DNA from: DASXTK01 sp036505485 | Lineage (GTDB): Bacteria > Actinomycetota > Acidimicrobiia > Acidimicrobiales > VFJN01 | Direction: 5' to 3' | Length of the DNA stretch: 6,093 bases | Assembly: GCA_036505485.1 (NCBI GenBank) | Contig: DASXTK010000055.1 | Coordinates: 1-6,093, forward strand | The notes under the pieces: generated by a model | Databases searched by the model: none | Told to the model about the DNA's origin: nothing | The model's input: the letters and a program-made list of their open reading frames with translations, nothing else | In this document: positions 5,079 to 6,093 of the stretch, one piece after another | How the letters are laid out: every line of letters starts with the position of its first letter | How positions within the stretch are numbered: position 1 is the first letter of the stretch | Translations under genes and position numbers: made by a program

Positions 5079-6093
5079 CCAACTCACCGACGACCAGCTC
5101 GACGACGAGCTGCGCCGCGTCGCCGCGGCGATGGTGGCCGACGCTCCCCCGGCGCCCGCCACGCTCGACGACCTTCGCTCGATGGCCGGAGTGGCCGCGA
5201 CGCTTCGGACCCCGGCCCGACGTTGGCGGTTCGCGGTCGCCGCCGCGCTGGTGGCACTGGCCGGCCTGGTGGGCGGGCTCATCGTGGCCAACCGGGAGGA
5301 CCACGGACATGTCCGGCTCGGCACTGGACTCGGCGACGACACCATCGCTCCCCAGCGGCTGGTCCTGGGGGGCCGGCTCGAGGGCGACGCCAAGGGCGAG
5401 GTCCTGGCCGACGACACGATCAAACCCCTCTCGCTCGGAGGCCTCGATCCGCTCGGGTTGAGCGGAGACCTGTGGGCCCTCGGGGACGGCCGCCATGTGC
5501 TGCTCGGTGTTCCGGCACCGCTCCCGGCGACCGAAGCCGGCATCATTCAACGGCTCGTGGTGGTGGGCGCCGACGGGACTGTCGAGGTCGACCGCCGTGT
5601 CGACGAGCCGGGCCTCGACATCGCACTGCTGGCCGCAACCACGACTGAGGCGATCCTGGGCCGAATCGACGCGGACACTCGGGTCCGCATCGTTGCCCAC
5701 AACTACGCCACCGGGTCGGAACGACTGCTCACCGAGACAACTCTCGACAACTTCCTGGTCGACGTGGCCGGCAGCAAGCTCGTGTACTTCGTCGGCCCGC
5801 AGACGGAGGGCGGTTCCTCCTGTCGGATCGAGACGCTCGACGTGGTGACCGGCGGGGAGCAGAGCTACCCGCTGGATGCGACCTGTGAGCAGGTCCGGGC
5901 AGTGCGGGCCTCTCCGGATGGGTCATCGGTCGCCGTGGTCTACGGCTACCTCAACGTCGACGAGGCTGATACGAACGAGGTCCGGGTGGCGGTCGTCGAC
6001 CTCGACGACGGCGAGGTCCGGTTGGACGAGCACCTCAACGACGGCGAGGTCCGGTTGGACGAGTACCTCGGCAATGTCATGCTCGGCTGCGAA
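5071..6093 (+). CDS. Membrane-anchored probable anti-sigma factor, partial at 3' end
   Basis: An open frame runs from ATG 5071 through the window end without a stop (341 residues visible). GGGAGG at 5059-5064, six bases upstream, supports this start, and it overlaps the sigma gene by eight bases, implying coupling. The N-terminal ~50 residues (LTDDQLDDELRRVAAAMV onward) are hydrophilic and presumably cytoplasmic. Residues 53-73 (RFAVAAALVALAGLVGGLIVA) form one membrane span after RTPARRWR. The remainder is predicted to be outside the cell and has beta-propeller-like elements such as RASPDGSSVAVVYG (279-292) and KLVYFVG; Cys251 and Cys272 could form a disulfide. No HxxxCxxC zinc-type anti-sigma motif is present. 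The anti-sigma role rests on position, overlap and topology. Residues 311-332 contain an 11-residue tandem duplication. Confidence 0.8.
   Translation, partial: MPSQLTDDQLDDELRRVAAAMVADAPPAPATLDDLRSMAGVAATLRTPARRWRFAVAAALVALAGLVGGLIVANREDHGHVRLGTGLGDDTIAPQRLVLGGRLEGDAKGEVLADDTIKPLSLGGLDPLGLSGDLWALGDGRHVLLGVPAPLPATEAGIIQRLVVVGADGTVEVDRRVDEPGLDIALLAATTTEAILGRIDADTRVRIVAHNYATGSERLLTETTLDNFLVDVAGSKLVYFVGPQTEGGSSCRIETLDVVTGGEQSYPLDATCEQVRAVRASPDGSSVAVVYGYLNVDEADTNEVRVAVVDLDDGEVRLDEHLNDGEVRLDEYLGNVMLGCE
6001..6066 (+). repeat. 33-bp in-frame tandem duplication
   Basis: The 33-base unit at 6001-6033 is repeated at 6034-6066 with two changes (6004 G to A, 6031 C to T in the second copy), including an identical 26-base core. 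It encodes LDDGEVRLDEH followed by LNDGEVRLDEY. The near-identity suggests a recent slippage or unequal-crossover event within the extracytoplasmic domain. A weaker upstream resemblance (NEVRVAVVD, just before) may be a decayed copy or an ordinary propeller strand. Confidence 0.9.

Noticed and set aside
4592..5461. + strand open frame of 289 codons overlapping the sigma and anti-sigma genes
   Set aside because: It is out of frame with both the clear sigma regions 2/4 and the downstream membrane protein, and its translation is low-complexity.

Overview
The window is very GC-rich DNA with strong G/C bias at third codon positions, dense same-strand gene packing, GTG starts and several genes that lack a clear Shine-Dalgarno site. 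This points to a high-GC actinobacterium, and the gene types would suit an Acidimicrobiia-like lineage. The phylum assignment is an inference from style and gene content; no rRNA or other phylogenetic marker is present. All six recognisable genes lie on the + strand.

Layout. Positions 1-245 hold no supportable gene. They contain inverted repeats, then a 17-bp perfect palindrome followed by a -10-like hexamer directly in front of the first gene. Positions 246-1061 encode a crotonase-fold (enoyl-CoA hydratase/isomerase) protein with an unusual active site. Positions 1125-2603 encode an ABC1/UbiB/ADCK-type atypical kinase with an N-terminal membrane anchor. Positions 2650-3537 and 3534-4553 form a translationally coupled pair. 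The first is a PD-(D/E)XK nuclease of the RecB/AddB/Cas4 type with a four-cysteine Fe-S signature. The second appears to be a diverged paralogue that keeps the four cysteines but has lost the catalytic Glu and Lys. Its 5' end carries a 54-bp near-perfect palindrome, read in frame. Positions 4599-5078 encode an ECF-type sigma factor. It overlaps the start (5071) of a membrane-anchored protein with a large extracytoplasmic domain, cut off by the window end and probably the cognate anti-sigma factor. That last gene contains a fresh 33-bp in-frame tandem duplication.

How they fit together. Three units can be argued: (a) the crotonase gene with its own operator and promoter, possibly running into the kinase; (b) the nuclease/pseudonuclease pair, with a likely leaderless start; (c) the sigma/anti-sigma pair. 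The most novel-looking item is unit (b): two adjacent Fe-S PD-(D/E)XK-fold proteins, one apparently active and one apparently dead, suggesting a heteromeric DNA-processing complex. No cas1/cas2, CRISPR repeats or helicase gene is visible in the window, so calling it a defence or repair system would go beyond the sequence.
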